Source: Propionibacterium sp.
Lineage (GTDB): Bacteria > Actinomycetota > Actinomycetes > Propionibacteriales > Propionibacteriaceae
Direction: 5' to 3'
Assembly (NCBI GenBank): GCA_012719335.1
Contig: JAAYAO010000485.1
Location: 1-10,236, forward strand
DNA length: 10,236 nt
The translations under genes and the position numbers were made by a program. Positions 1 to 6,807 of the stretch are shown here, piece after piece (position 1 is the first letter of the stretch; the number at the start of each line of letters is the position of its first letter). Below the pieces are notes generated by a model. The model did no database searches and was not told the DNA's origin. It saw only the letters and a list, made by a program, of their open reading frames with translations.

Positions 1-766
1 TCTTCATCTGCTCGGGCGTCGTGTTCTGGGCCTCATCCAGGATGATGAACGCATCATTCAATGTACGACCGCGCATGTACGCCAGCGGAGCCACCTCGAT
101 GGTCCCGTTCGCCATCAACCGCGGAATCGAGTCGGGGTCGATCATGTCGTGCAGGGCGTCGTAGAGCGGACGCACGTAGGGGTCGATCTTGTCGTTCAGG
201 GTGCCGGGCAGGAACCCCAGGCTCTCCCCCGCCTCGACCGCCGGACGGGTCAGGATGATCCGGTTGACCTCCTTGCGCTGCAGCGCCTGCACCGCCTTGG
301 CCACCGCCAGGTAGGTCTTACCGGTACCGGCCGGCCCGATCCCGAACACCACGGTGTTCTGGTCGATCGCGTCCACGTAGCGCTTCTGGTTCAGCGTCTT
401 GGGGCGGATCGTGCGACCCCGGGTGGACAGAATGTTCTGGGTGAGCACCTCGGCGGGACGCTCGTCCTCGGCCGGGCGGTCGTCCATCATCGACACCAGC
501 CGTTCGACGGTGTCGACCGACAGGCCCTGGCCGGTGCGCAGGATGGTGATCATCTCGGTGATCACCTCCGCGGCCCGGGTCTGGTCGGTGGCCGACCCGG
601 ACAGGGTGATCTCGTTGCCGCGCACGTGAATGTCGGCGGCCAGATCCCGTTCCAGGATGCGCAGGAAGGCGTCCCGGGGGCCGAGAACATGGACCATGTT
701 GATGGACGCGGGCACGGTGATCGACCGGTTGTCGCTTCCGATCCGGGCTACTTCTGGGCTGGTCAG
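1..766 (-). CDS. phoH: PhoH-like ATPase, 3' end outside window
   Basis: PhoH-family P-loop NTPase, a cytoplasmic protein usually linked to RNA metabolism and encoded next to ybeY; its exact reaction is not settled. Counting from the chosen start, an N-terminal KH-like/PhoH leader (residues about 15-100) is followed by the ATPase core: TLNQKRYVDAI (about 124-134), Walker A GPAGTGKT (144-151), ILTRPAVEAGESLGFLPG, and Walker B FIILDEAQNTTPEQMK at the window edge. About 255 residues are present; the family is usually 320-350, so the C-terminal part is missing. Start: a strong GGAGG (771-775) stands four bases before CTG ACC at 766. The only canonical in-frame alternative is GTG at 796, three bases after the dehydrogenase stop codon, which adds ten residues and has no clear Shine-Dalgarno. 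It lies 33 bases downstream of the dehydrogenase gene and may be cotranscribed with it. The family call is very secure; the start is less so. Confidence 0.95.
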   Translation of the reverse strand, partial: MTSPEVARIGSDNRSITVPASINMVHVLGPRDAFLRILERDLAADIHVRGNEITLSGSATDQTRAAEVITEMITILRTGQGLSVDTVERLVSMMDDRPAEDERPAEVLTQNILSTRGRTIRPKTLNQKRYVDAIDQNTVVFGIGPAGTGKTYLAVAKAVQALQRKEVNRIILTRPAVEAGESLGFLPGTLNDKIDPYVRPLYDALHDMIDPDSIPRLMANGTIEVAPLAYMRGRTLNDAFIILDEAQNTTPEQMK

Positions 767-770
767 GATT

Positions 771-775
771 CCTCC
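771..775 (-). promoter_or_regulatory. Ribosome binding site of phoH, points to a CTG start
   Basis: On the minus strand GGAGG is followed by AATC and then CTG ACC. No ATG, GTG or TTG lies at a workable distance downstream; the next in-frame GTG is 13 codons beyond the CTG with no ribosome-binding sequence. The site therefore supports initiation at CTG 766 rather than at the upstream GTG 796. Confidence 0.55.
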
Positions 776-799
776 ACGTGACGGGTGTTGCGCCACAGT

Positions 800-1801
800 C
801 TAGCTACCCGGACGCACCAGCACCTTCACATTCCTGGATCGGGGATCGGCCAGGCCCGTGACCGCCGCCCCGGCCCCGGCCAGGTCCACCGTTTCGGTGA
901 CCAGCAGATCGGTGCGGATCCGACCGGCGGCGAGCAGGGCGACTGCCTCTTCCATGTCCGAGCGCGAATAGCCCAACGACCCGCGGATCGTCCATTCCTT
1001 CAGCACCATCTGCAGACCGTTGAGGGTGAGTGGTTCGAAGGGGACGCCGACGAGCACCACCCGGGCACCGATCGGCAACAACTCCTGCAGCCGGGCGAAG
1101 CCGGCGGGGTGCCCGGTGGCGTCGAAGGCCACCGGGGGACGGCCCGGCGGCAGGGGTTCGGCCGAGTCGGGGCCGACCGCCGTCCAGCCCAACCGGGCGG
1201 CGATGTCGCGGCGGGCCTCGCGCAGTTCCACGATTCGTACCTGCTGCACGCCGTGGGCCCGGAGCACCTCGGCGACCAGCAGGCCCACCGGGCCGGCCCC
1301 CATCACCAGGGCCGGGGTGTCGGGGTCGAGGGGCCCGGCCAGGTTGACCGCACGGGTGGCCACGGCGAGGGGTTCGGCCAGTGCCCCGGCCCGGTCGTCG
1401 ACCTCGTCGGGCAGGGCGATCAGCAGGTCGGCCGGCACCAACACCTCCTCGGCCAGCCCGCCGGGTCGGCCCACCCCGGGGCAGCGTCCGGCGGCCTCGG
1501 CACAGGCCGAGGAGTGACCGTGACGGCAGGTCGGGCAGGCACCGCAGCCGGACAGGGCCAGGGCGGTCACCCGGTCACCGACCCGCCAGTGCTCGACCCC
1601 GGCCCCGACAGCGCTGATCGTGCCACTGAACTCGTGGCCCAGCACGAAACCGGCCGGGGTGCTGCCGCCCAGCATGTGCAGGTCGGAGCCGCACACCCCG
1701 CAGTAGGCCACGGTGATCCGCACCTCGCCGGCGGCCGGTTCTCCGGCGGGCAGGTCGACCTCGGCCAGGGTCCGGTCGTCGGTGATGGCGGCTGCTCGCA
1801 T
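800..1801 (-). CDS. Zinc-dependent medium-chain alcohol/polyol dehydrogenase
   Basis: A 333-residue member of the medium-chain dehydrogenase/reductase superfamily, closest in style to the threonine/sorbitol/butanediol dehydrogenase branch, expected to oxidise a secondary alcohol or polyol with NAD. The GroES-like domain has catalytic-zinc residues C37 (CGVCGSDLH) and H56-E57 (GHEFSG), and E143 in AEPLAVA. The structural-zinc lobe has C86, C89, C92 and C100. The Rossmann fold starts at GAGPVG (168-173), and an acidic residue E192 at the end of the second strand favours NAD over NADP (inference). Start: ATG 1801 has GGGAGG four bases upstream and begins with the family-like MRAAAITDDRTL; a longer frame to 1909 adds 36 proline/arginine-rich residues that match no known fold. 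The substrate cannot be named. phoH follows after 33 bases. Family call secure, specificity unknown. Confidence 0.93.
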   Translation of the reverse strand: MRAAAITDDRTLAEVDLPAGEPAAGEVRITVAYCGVCGSDLHMLGGSTPAGFVLGHEFSGTISAVGAGVEHWRVGDRVTALALSGCGACPTCRHGHSSACAEAAGRCPGVGRPGGLAEEVLVPADLLIALPDEVDDRAGALAEPLAVATRAVNLAGPLDPDTPALVMGAGPVGLLVAEVLRAHGVQQVRIVELREARRDIAARLGWTAVGPDSAEPLPPGRPPVAFDATGHPAGFARLQELLPIGARVVLVGVPFEPLTLNGLQMVLKEWTIRGSLGYSRSDMEEAVALLAAGRIRTDLLVTETVDLAGAGAAVTGLADPRSRNVKVLVRPGS

Positions 1802-1805
1802 CGGT

Positions 1806-1811
1806 CCTCCC
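1806..1811 (-). promoter_or_regulatory. Ribosome binding site deciding the dehydrogenase start
   Basis: GGGAGG on the minus strand, four bases before ATG 1801. It settles the start in favour of the 333-residue protein over the in-frame extension to 1909. Confidence 0.75.
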
Positions 1812-1923
1812 GTGGACGGTGGTGAGCCCACACGGTAGGGCGATGGACGGGTGGGCCACCACGGGGCGTCCCGGTGGGGGCGTGTGAGCGCGTGTCGCGA
1901 CCTACGCAACCGACGGTGTGGCT

Positions 1924-2000
1924 TGACTGCAAACTGCCCGATTTCGGGCCTTCAAACCTATATAGGCGTCAAGACCCCGAAATCGGGCAGTTTGCAGTCA
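1924..2000. repeat. 77-bp perfect inverted-repeat element with palindromic core
   Basis: Two arms of 25 bases (1924-1948 and 1976-2000) are perfect reverse complements, separated by 27 bases. The outer ends read TGACTGCAAACTG and CAGTTTGCAGTCA. Each arm also contains a small near-palindrome (CCCGA-TT-TCGGG on the left, CCCGA-AA-TCGGG on the right), so two short hairpins compete with one long cruciform. The spacer contains the self-complementary CCTATATAGG (1957-1966), nearly at the centre. The element is clearly AT-richer than its surroundings. It lies 122 bases upstream of the dehydrogenase start and ends exactly where a truncated EthD-like reading frame begins. No T-run follows either arm, so it does not look like a simple terminator. 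No target-site duplication is visible at its edges. It may be a MITE/REP-like mobile repeat, an operator, or a structured RNA; the sequence alone does not decide. Confidence 0.85.
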
Positions 2001-2285
2001 CGAACCCGGCACGCGGTGTTGATCAAGCAGATCGCCGACGAGATCTGCGGCTACGAACGCAACTTCGTGGTGCACGCCGATGTGATCCGCGGAACCGACG
2101 CCGCGGAGTTGGATTTCGATGTGGTGACGATCATCGACTACCCCAGCGAGGAGGCCTATCAGGCGGCCCTGGCCAAACAGCAGTCACCGGAGGGTCGCCG
2201 GGCGATTCACGACGACGAGCTGAACCTGTTCGATCAGAGCAAGCTGCGCTACTTCCGGGTGGACGTGCAACGCTCGGAGTTCTGA
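2001..2285 (+). pseudogene. 5'-truncated EthD-like (dimeric alpha/beta barrel) gene remnant
   Basis: An open frame of 94 codons ending at TGA 2283-2285 reads RTRHAVLIKQIADEIC and on through FDVVTIIDYPSEEAYQAAL, SPEGRRAIHDDELNLFD and LRYFRVD. This resembles the EthD/stress-responsive ferredoxin-like fold family, small cytoplasmic dimeric proteins of about 100-110 residues. Family members have roughly 20 more N-terminal residues (first beta strand and the start of the H-A-P-L helix); these are absent, and the frame runs straight into the inverted repeat at 2000. The frame stays open through the repeat up to an ATG at 1851, but that translation has no family resemblance. A GTG at 2016 exists but has no Shine-Dalgarno and would remove the helix start. 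No matching N-terminus is found left of the repeat in any plus-strand frame. I read this as a remnant; a short expressed protein from GTG 2016 cannot be excluded. Confidence 0.6.
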
Positions 2286-2293
2286 AACGACGA

Positions 2294-2321
2294 AGCGGCC
2301 TCCCCCGAGGGGAAGGCCGCT
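2294..2321. terminator. Hairpin terminator between converging gltA and the EthD-like remnant
   Basis: AGCGGCCT (2294-2301) pairs with AGGCCGCT (2314-2321), and CCCC pairs with GGGG inside, leaving a CGA loop and one bulged A. This is a GC-rich stem of about 12 pairs, 16 bases past the gltA stop codon. On the minus strand it is followed by TCGTCGTTTC, a weak T-containing tract. Its position between two converging frames fits a bidirectional terminator. Confidence 0.7.
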
Positions 2322-2336
2322 GTCGGTGCCGATGGG

Positions 2337-3617
<1,281 letters not shown>

Positions 3618-3645
3618 TTCCCTCCTTGATCCGGGGTGCGGTCCT

Positions 3646-3675
3646 ACCCTATTCCACCGGTCGCACTGGTTTCAC
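3646..3675 (-). promoter_or_regulatory. Candidate promoter of gltA
   Basis: On the minus strand GTGAAA (3675-3670, four of six matches to TTGACA), an 18-base spacer and TAGGGT (3651-3646, a TANNNT-type -10). Transcription would begin about 20-25 bases before the ATG, just upstream of the strong Shine-Dalgarno. Read by eye only. Confidence 0.45.
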
Positions 3676-3720
3676 ATCGCATGGCGACTGTGGACACCCC
3701 ACAAAAACTGCCCGGAGCGC

Positions 3721-3726
3721 TACAGT
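3721..3726 (+). promoter_or_regulatory. Candidate -10 element for a leaderless transporter transcript
   Basis: TACAGT fits the actinobacterial TANNNT -10 pattern and ends eight bases before GTG 3735, where a transcript would start at or next to the start codon. No Shine-Dalgarno precedes the GTG, and no convincing -35 is seen at the usual distance. This fits leaderless initiation but remains weak. Confidence 0.3.
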
Positions 3727-3734
3727 CGCTGATT

Positions 3735-4412
3735 GTGACAACTCAGCCCATCCGCCGGCGCGGCAGCTTCGACATCGTGGTCGCCACCTTCTGTGCCCTG
3801 CTGTTGATCTCGAACATCGGGGCGACCAAGTTGATCGGGGTCGGGCCGTTGGTGTTCGACGGCGGCGCGTTCCTGTTTCCGTTGACCTATGTGTTGGGTG
3901 ACGTGCTGGCCGAGGTGTACGGACTGCGCCGGGCCCGGCGCGCGATCGTGCTCGGCTTCGCGCTGTCGGTGACCGCGTCGCTGACCTTCCTGGCAGTGTT
4001 GGCGTCGCCACCGGCGGCGGATTGGCCGAATCAGGAGGCCTGGGAGGCGATCTTCGGGTTCGTGCCGCGGATCGTGGCGGCTTCCCTGGTGGCTTATCTG
4101 GTGGGGCAATTGTTGAACGCCTGGGTGCTGGTGAAGATCAAACAGCGCACCGGGGAGCGCGGTCTGTGGGCCCGGTTGATCGGGTCGACCCTGGTGGGTC
4201 AGGCCGCCGACACGCTGCTGTTCTGCACCATCGCCTGGGTGGGCATGGTGTCGGGGGCGACGCTGCTGAACTACATCGTGGTCGGGTATGTGTACAAGGT
4301 CGCGGTCGAGTTGGTGGTGTTGCCGATCACCTACCGGGTGGTGCGGTTGGTGCGGGCCCGGGAACCGCAGGACGTGTTGACCGAGGCCGAGGTTCAGCGC
4401 GAGCCGGCGTAG
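3735..4412 (+). CDS. yhhQ: YhhQ/VUT-family queuosine precursor transporter
   Basis: Integral membrane protein of the VUT/ECF-like family whose E. coli member YhhQ imports preQ0/preQ1; related proteins import queuine. About six hydrophobic segments are visible (roughly residues 13-33, 42-60, 68-90, 108-135, 148-172, 178-206), with a hydrophilic C-terminal tail. Family marks include N27 and K32 in SNIGATKLIG, D56 and E60 in FPLTYVLGDVLAEVYG (48-63), and Q156, D159 and T160 in GQAADTLLF. From GTG 3735 the protein has 225 residues, close to the 221 of E. coli YhhQ; in-frame ATGs at 3636 and 3681 give extensions unlike the family and lack ribosome-binding sites. The partner tgt lies on the opposite strand, and the two 3' ends overlap by 19 bases (4394-4412), which supports a role in queuosine salvage. 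Whether the cargo is preQ0, preQ1 or queuine is not shown. Confidence 0.9.
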   Translation: MTTQPIRRRGSFDIVVATFCALLLISNIGATKLIGVGPLVFDGGAFLFPLTYVLGDVLAEVYGLRRARRAIVLGFALSVTASLTFLAVLASPPAADWPNQEAWEAIFGFVPRIVAASLVAYLVGQLLNAWVLVKIKQRTGERGLWARLIGSTLVGQAADTLLFCTIAWVGMVSGATLLNYIVVGYVYKVAVELVVLPITYRVVRLVRAREPQDVLTEAEVQREPA

Positions 4413-5632
4413 TAGCGGCCGAGGAACTCCTCGCGCAGGGCGTCGAAGTCGCCGTTGTCGATCGCATCCCGGATGGTGTCGACCAGTCGGACGATGAAGC
4501 GTTCGTTGTGGATGGTGCACAATGTCGCCGACACCATCTCCTTGGCCTTGAACAGGTGATGCAGGTAGGCCCGGGTGTAGTGGGCGCAGGTGTAACAGTC
4601 GCAATCCTCGTCGATCGGGACGAAGGATCGCCGGTGCGCGGCGGTGTTGACGTTGAACCGGCCGTCGGGGGTGTACACCGCGGCATTGCGGGCCACCCGG
4701 GACGGTTGCACACAGTCGAAGGTGTCCGCGCCGGCAGCGATCGCGGCGAACAGATCATCGGGTTCGGAGATGCCCAGCAGGTGCCGCGGCTTGTCGTCGG
4801 GTAGTTCCTCGCTGCACCAGCCGACGATGGTGCCGAGGTTCTCCTTCTCCAGTGCTCCGCCGATGCCGAAGCCGTCGAAAGCGGTGCCCTCGACGTCCAG
4901 ATCGGCCAGGCCGCGGGACGCGCGGCGGCGCAGGTCTTCGTGTTGGGCACCCTGAACCACCCCGAAGAGGGCCTGGTAGGGCTTGTCGGCGCGCTGTGCG
5001 GTGAGGTCGCGGTGGGCGCGCAGGCACCGTTCGGCCCAGGCGTGGGTGCGGGCCACCGACCGTTCCTGGTAGCCGCGGGTGTTGCGCAGGGTGGTCAGTT
5101 CGTCGAAGGCGAAGATGATGTCGGCGCCCAGTTCGTGCTGGATGCGCATCGACACCTCGGGGGTGAACCGGTGCGGGTCGCCGTTGATGTGCGAGGTGAA
5201 GGTGACCCCGTCGTCGTCGACATGGGCCAGCCGGGTCTTGCCCTCGGCGATCACGTCGTCGTCGGCGACCCCGTCGTGGTCCATCGCCAGCACCTTCTTG
5301 AAACCGACGCCCAGGCTCATCACCTGGAAGCCGCCGGAGTCGGTGAAGGTGGGGCCGGGCCAGTTCATGAACCGCCCCAGGCCGCCGGCCTCGTCGACGA
5401 TGTCGGAGCCGGGTTGCAGGTAGAGGTGGTAGGCATTGGCCAGGACGGCCTGGGCACCGACCGCAGCGACCGCCTCGGGCAGTACCGCCTTGACGGTGGC
5501 CTTGGTGCCGACCGGGATGAATGCCGGGGTGTGGATCTGCCCGTGCGGGGTGGAAATAACCCCACTACGACCGAGCCCGCCCGGCAAAGCCGAGCGGGTC
5601 TCGAAATCGAAGCTGGTGTTCAGCGCTGTCAG
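4394..5632 (-). CDS. tgt: tRNA-guanine transglycosylase
   Basis: Exchanges guanine-34 in GUN-anticodon tRNAs for a 7-deazaguanine base, the key step of queuosine formation or salvage; cytoplasmic. From CTG 5632 it has 412 residues. Visible motifs: HGQIHTPAFIPVGT (30-43); general acid/base D98 in TDSGGFQV; nucleophile D306 in DTFDCVQPSR; zinc ligands C344, C346 and C349 in CDCYTC, with H375 in TIHN exactly 26 residues after the last Cys, as in the Zymomonas enzyme. The base pocket is unusual: DEL (177-179) replaces the usual DEC, and GIGGALEKEN (256-265) replaces GGLAVGE. There is also an extra loop of about 20 residues near 112-140. No ATG/GTG/TTG lies between the far-upstream ATG at 5935 and TTG 5587; CTG 5632 forms a CTGA overlap with the HU stop, preceded by AAGGG. 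Family secure, start inferred. Confidence 0.95.
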   Translation of the reverse strand: MTALNTSFDFETRSALPGGLGRSGVISTPHGQIHTPAFIPVGTKATVKAVLPEAVAAVGAQAVLANAYHLYLQPGSDIVDEAGGLGRFMNWPGPTFTDSGGFQVMSLGVGFKKVLAMDHDGVADDDVIAEGKTRLAHVDDDGVTFTSHINGDPHRFTPEVSMRIQHELGADIIFAFDELTTLRNTRGYQERSVARTHAWAERCLRAHRDLTAQRADKPYQALFGVVQGAQHEDLRRRASRGLADLDVEGTAFDGFGIGGALEKENLGTIVGWCSEELPDDKPRHLLGISEPDDLFAAIAAGADTFDCVQPSRVARNAAVYTPDGRFNVNTAAHRRSFVPIDEDCDCYTCAHYTRAYLHHLFKAKEMVSATLCTIHNERFIVRLVDTIRDAIDNGDFDALREEFLGRYYAGSR

Positions 5633-5904
5633 CCCTTGACGGCGCGCTTGAGGGTGGTGCCGGCCGAGATCTTGACCGACTTGCCGGCCGGGATCTCCAT
5701 CTCTTCGCCGGTCTGCGGGTTGCGGCCCTTGCGGGCGGCGCGATCCACGACCTCCATGGTCAGCAGACCCGGGATCTGAACCTTCTCGCCGGACTTCGCG
5801 GCCGACTCGAGGGTTTCGCCGAAGGCGTCGATCACCGCGGCGGTGTCCTTCTGGGTCAGACCGGTCTTCTTGGCGATCGCTTCGACGAGGTCCTTGCGCT
5901 GCAT
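5629..5904 (-). CDS. HU-family nucleoid DNA-binding protein
   Basis: A 91-residue HU/IHF-fold protein; such proteins dimerise, bind and bend DNA with little sequence preference and compact the nucleoid. It has the N-terminal helical dimerisation part (MQRKDLVEAIAKKTGL, then AFGETLESAAKSGEKVQI) and the beta-arm signature RAARKGRNPQTGEEMEIP (55-72), with the DNA-intercalating proline at 63. The actinobacterial form KVQIPGLLTMEV replaces the GFGTFEV of E. coli HU, and the SVKISAGTTLK ending is also actinobacterial. There is no long lysine-rich tail of the mycobacterial HupB type. ATG 5904 has AGGAGG six bases upstream. A well-spaced promoter candidate lies at 5968-5996. The stop codon overlaps the proposed tgt start, so HU and tgt are probably cotranscribed and translationally coupled, an unusual pairing. 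Confidence 0.96.
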   Translation of the reverse strand: MQRKDLVEAIAKKTGLTQKDTAAVIDAFGETLESAAKSGEKVQIPGLLTMEVVDRAARKGRNPQTGEEMEIPAGKSVKISAGTTLKRAVKG

Positions 5905-5910
5905 AACTTT

Positions 5911-5916
5911 CCTCCT
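5911..5916 (-). promoter_or_regulatory. Shine-Dalgarno of the HU gene
   Basis: AGGAGG on the minus strand, six bases before ATG 5904: a consensus site expected to drive strong translation, in keeping with the abundance of HU proteins. Confidence 0.75.
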
Positions 5917-5967
5917 GAGACAGGTAGGGGCTCAACGTTCCATCGGACGTGTGCCCGATCGTTGGCG

Positions 5968-5996
5968 ACAGTAGTGGAATTTCCGCATCACACCAA
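5968..5996 (-). promoter_or_regulatory. Candidate promoter of the HU-tgt unit
   Basis: On the minus strand TTGGTG (5996-5991), a 17-base spacer and TACTGT (5973-5968). Spacing is ideal for a housekeeping sigma factor, and the surrounding 5905-6039 gap is relatively AT-rich. Transcription would start near 5961, giving a leader of about 57 bases that contains the Shine-Dalgarno. Read by eye. Confidence 0.5.
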
Positions 5997-6039
5997 GGAA
6001 TTCGGCCTCACTACGGGCGTGTTGCGCGGTTTTTCGGGC

Positions 6040-6807
6040 CTATCGGGCCGATTCCGGCCCCCGCGGGGTTGCCAGCGCCCGCAGCAGATGCAACTGCGCC
6101 AGACCGACCACACCGGCGGTCGAGGTGCGCAACACCCCGTCCGACAGCAGCACCGGACGGGCTCCGGCGTCGACCAACTGCTGCAGTTCGTCGTCGCTGA
6201 TGCCGCCCTCGGGCCCGGTGACGAACAGCACCTCACCCTGTTCGGGCAGGGTCAGTTCGGCGATGGTGTCGGTGGCGGTTTCGTGCCAGATCAGGGCCAG
6301 GTCGGCGGCCGCGACCCGTTGCAGCAGGTGTTTGGTGGTGACCGGCCCGGTGACCTTGGGGATCCGCAACCGGCGGGATTGTTTGGTGGCCTCCCGGGCG
6401 GTGTTGCGCCAGCGGGCGAGCGCCTTGGGGGCCTTCTCGGCCGACCAGCGCGCGATCGAGCGGGCTGCCTGCCAGGCGATCACCTCGTCGATGCCCTGTT
6501 CGGTGAGCATCTCGACGGCCAGTTCGGATCGGTCGCCCTTGGCGATGGCCTGCACCGCCACCCACCGGTGTGTCGAGGCGGGCAACCGGCGGTGCTCGGT
6601 GACCTCGATGGTGAGGGTGTCCTTGCCGGTGGCGGTGACGACGCCGGTGATGGCGAACCCCGCACCGTCACCGATCACCACCCGCTCCCCCGGCCCGATC
6701 CGGCGCACGGTCGCGGCATGCCGGGCTTCCGGGCCGGTCAGCGTCCAGTGCTGCCCGACCGCGGGTGGTTGGCCGTCGAAATCAGCCAGGAACAGGGCGT
6801 CGGTCAT
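6040..6807 (-). CDS. rsmE: 16S rRNA (uracil-1498-N3)-methyltransferase
   Basis: SPOUT-class methyltransferase that makes m3U1498 in helix 44 of 16S rRNA using S-adenosylmethionine; a homodimer acting on the 30S subunit. The 255 residues comprise an N-terminal PUA-like RNA-binding part (about 1-72, with LTGPEARHAATVRRIGPGERV) and the knotted catalytic part, with TEQGIDEVIAWQAARSI (102-118), GPEGGIS (198-204) and VLRTSTAG (225-232). In the last motif the usual LGPR before the leucine is SDG here, so the glycine and arginine common in the family are absent; the STA ending is often seen in actinobacteria. ATG 6807 overlaps the stop of the iron ATPase gene in an ATGA junction and has no Shine-Dalgarno, so it seems to depend on translational coupling. 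An iron importer is not its usual neighbour; dnaJ normally precedes it. Confidence 0.95.
   Translation of the reverse strand: MTDALFLADFDGQPPAVGQHWTLTGPEARHAATVRRIGPGERVVIGDGAGFAITGVVTATGKDTLTIEVTEHRRLPASTHRWVAVQAIAKGDRSELAVEMLTEQGIDEVIAWQAARSIARWSAEKAPKALARWRNTAREATKQSRRLRIPKVTGPVTTKHLLQRVAAADLALIWHETATDTIAELTLPEQGEVLFVTGPEGGISDDELQQLVDAGARPVLLSDGVLRTSTAGVVGLAQLHLLRALATPRGPESAR

Noticed and set aside
797..802. TAGACT as a -10 element for phoH
   Set aside because: It spans the dehydrogenase stop codon and has no matching -35 at a suitable distance; probably chance.
149..1825. Long plus-strand open frames opposite phoH and the dehydrogenase
   Set aside because: They are antisense shadows of conserved genes in high-GC DNA, rich in G, R, P and H, with no family resemblance and no ribosome-binding sites.
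1802..1909. 36-residue N-terminal extension of the dehydrogenase
   Set aside because: The strong Shine-Dalgarno before ATG 1801 and the family-like N-terminus there make the longer form unlikely.
1851..2000. Reading the EthD-like gene from ATG 1851 through the inverted repeat
   Set aside because: The first 50 residues encode the palindrome and non-protein-like sequence, and no Shine-Dalgarno precedes the ATG.
3720..4604. 294-codon minus-strand frame opposite the transporter
   Set aside because: Histidine- and glutamine-rich shadow translation; the plus-strand membrane protein is clearly the real gene.
5633..5935. 101-residue N-terminal extension of tgt from ATG 5935
   Set aside because: It translates the HU gene and its leader out of frame; the extension has no resemblance to Tgt and would include the HU ribosome-binding site.
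6045..6060. Hairpin GGGCCG-ATTC-CGGCCC at the rsmE stop as an intrinsic terminator
   Set aside because: The stem has only six pairs, lies within the coding end and is followed on the minus strand by an A-run rather than a T-run; such GC palindromes are frequent by chance here.
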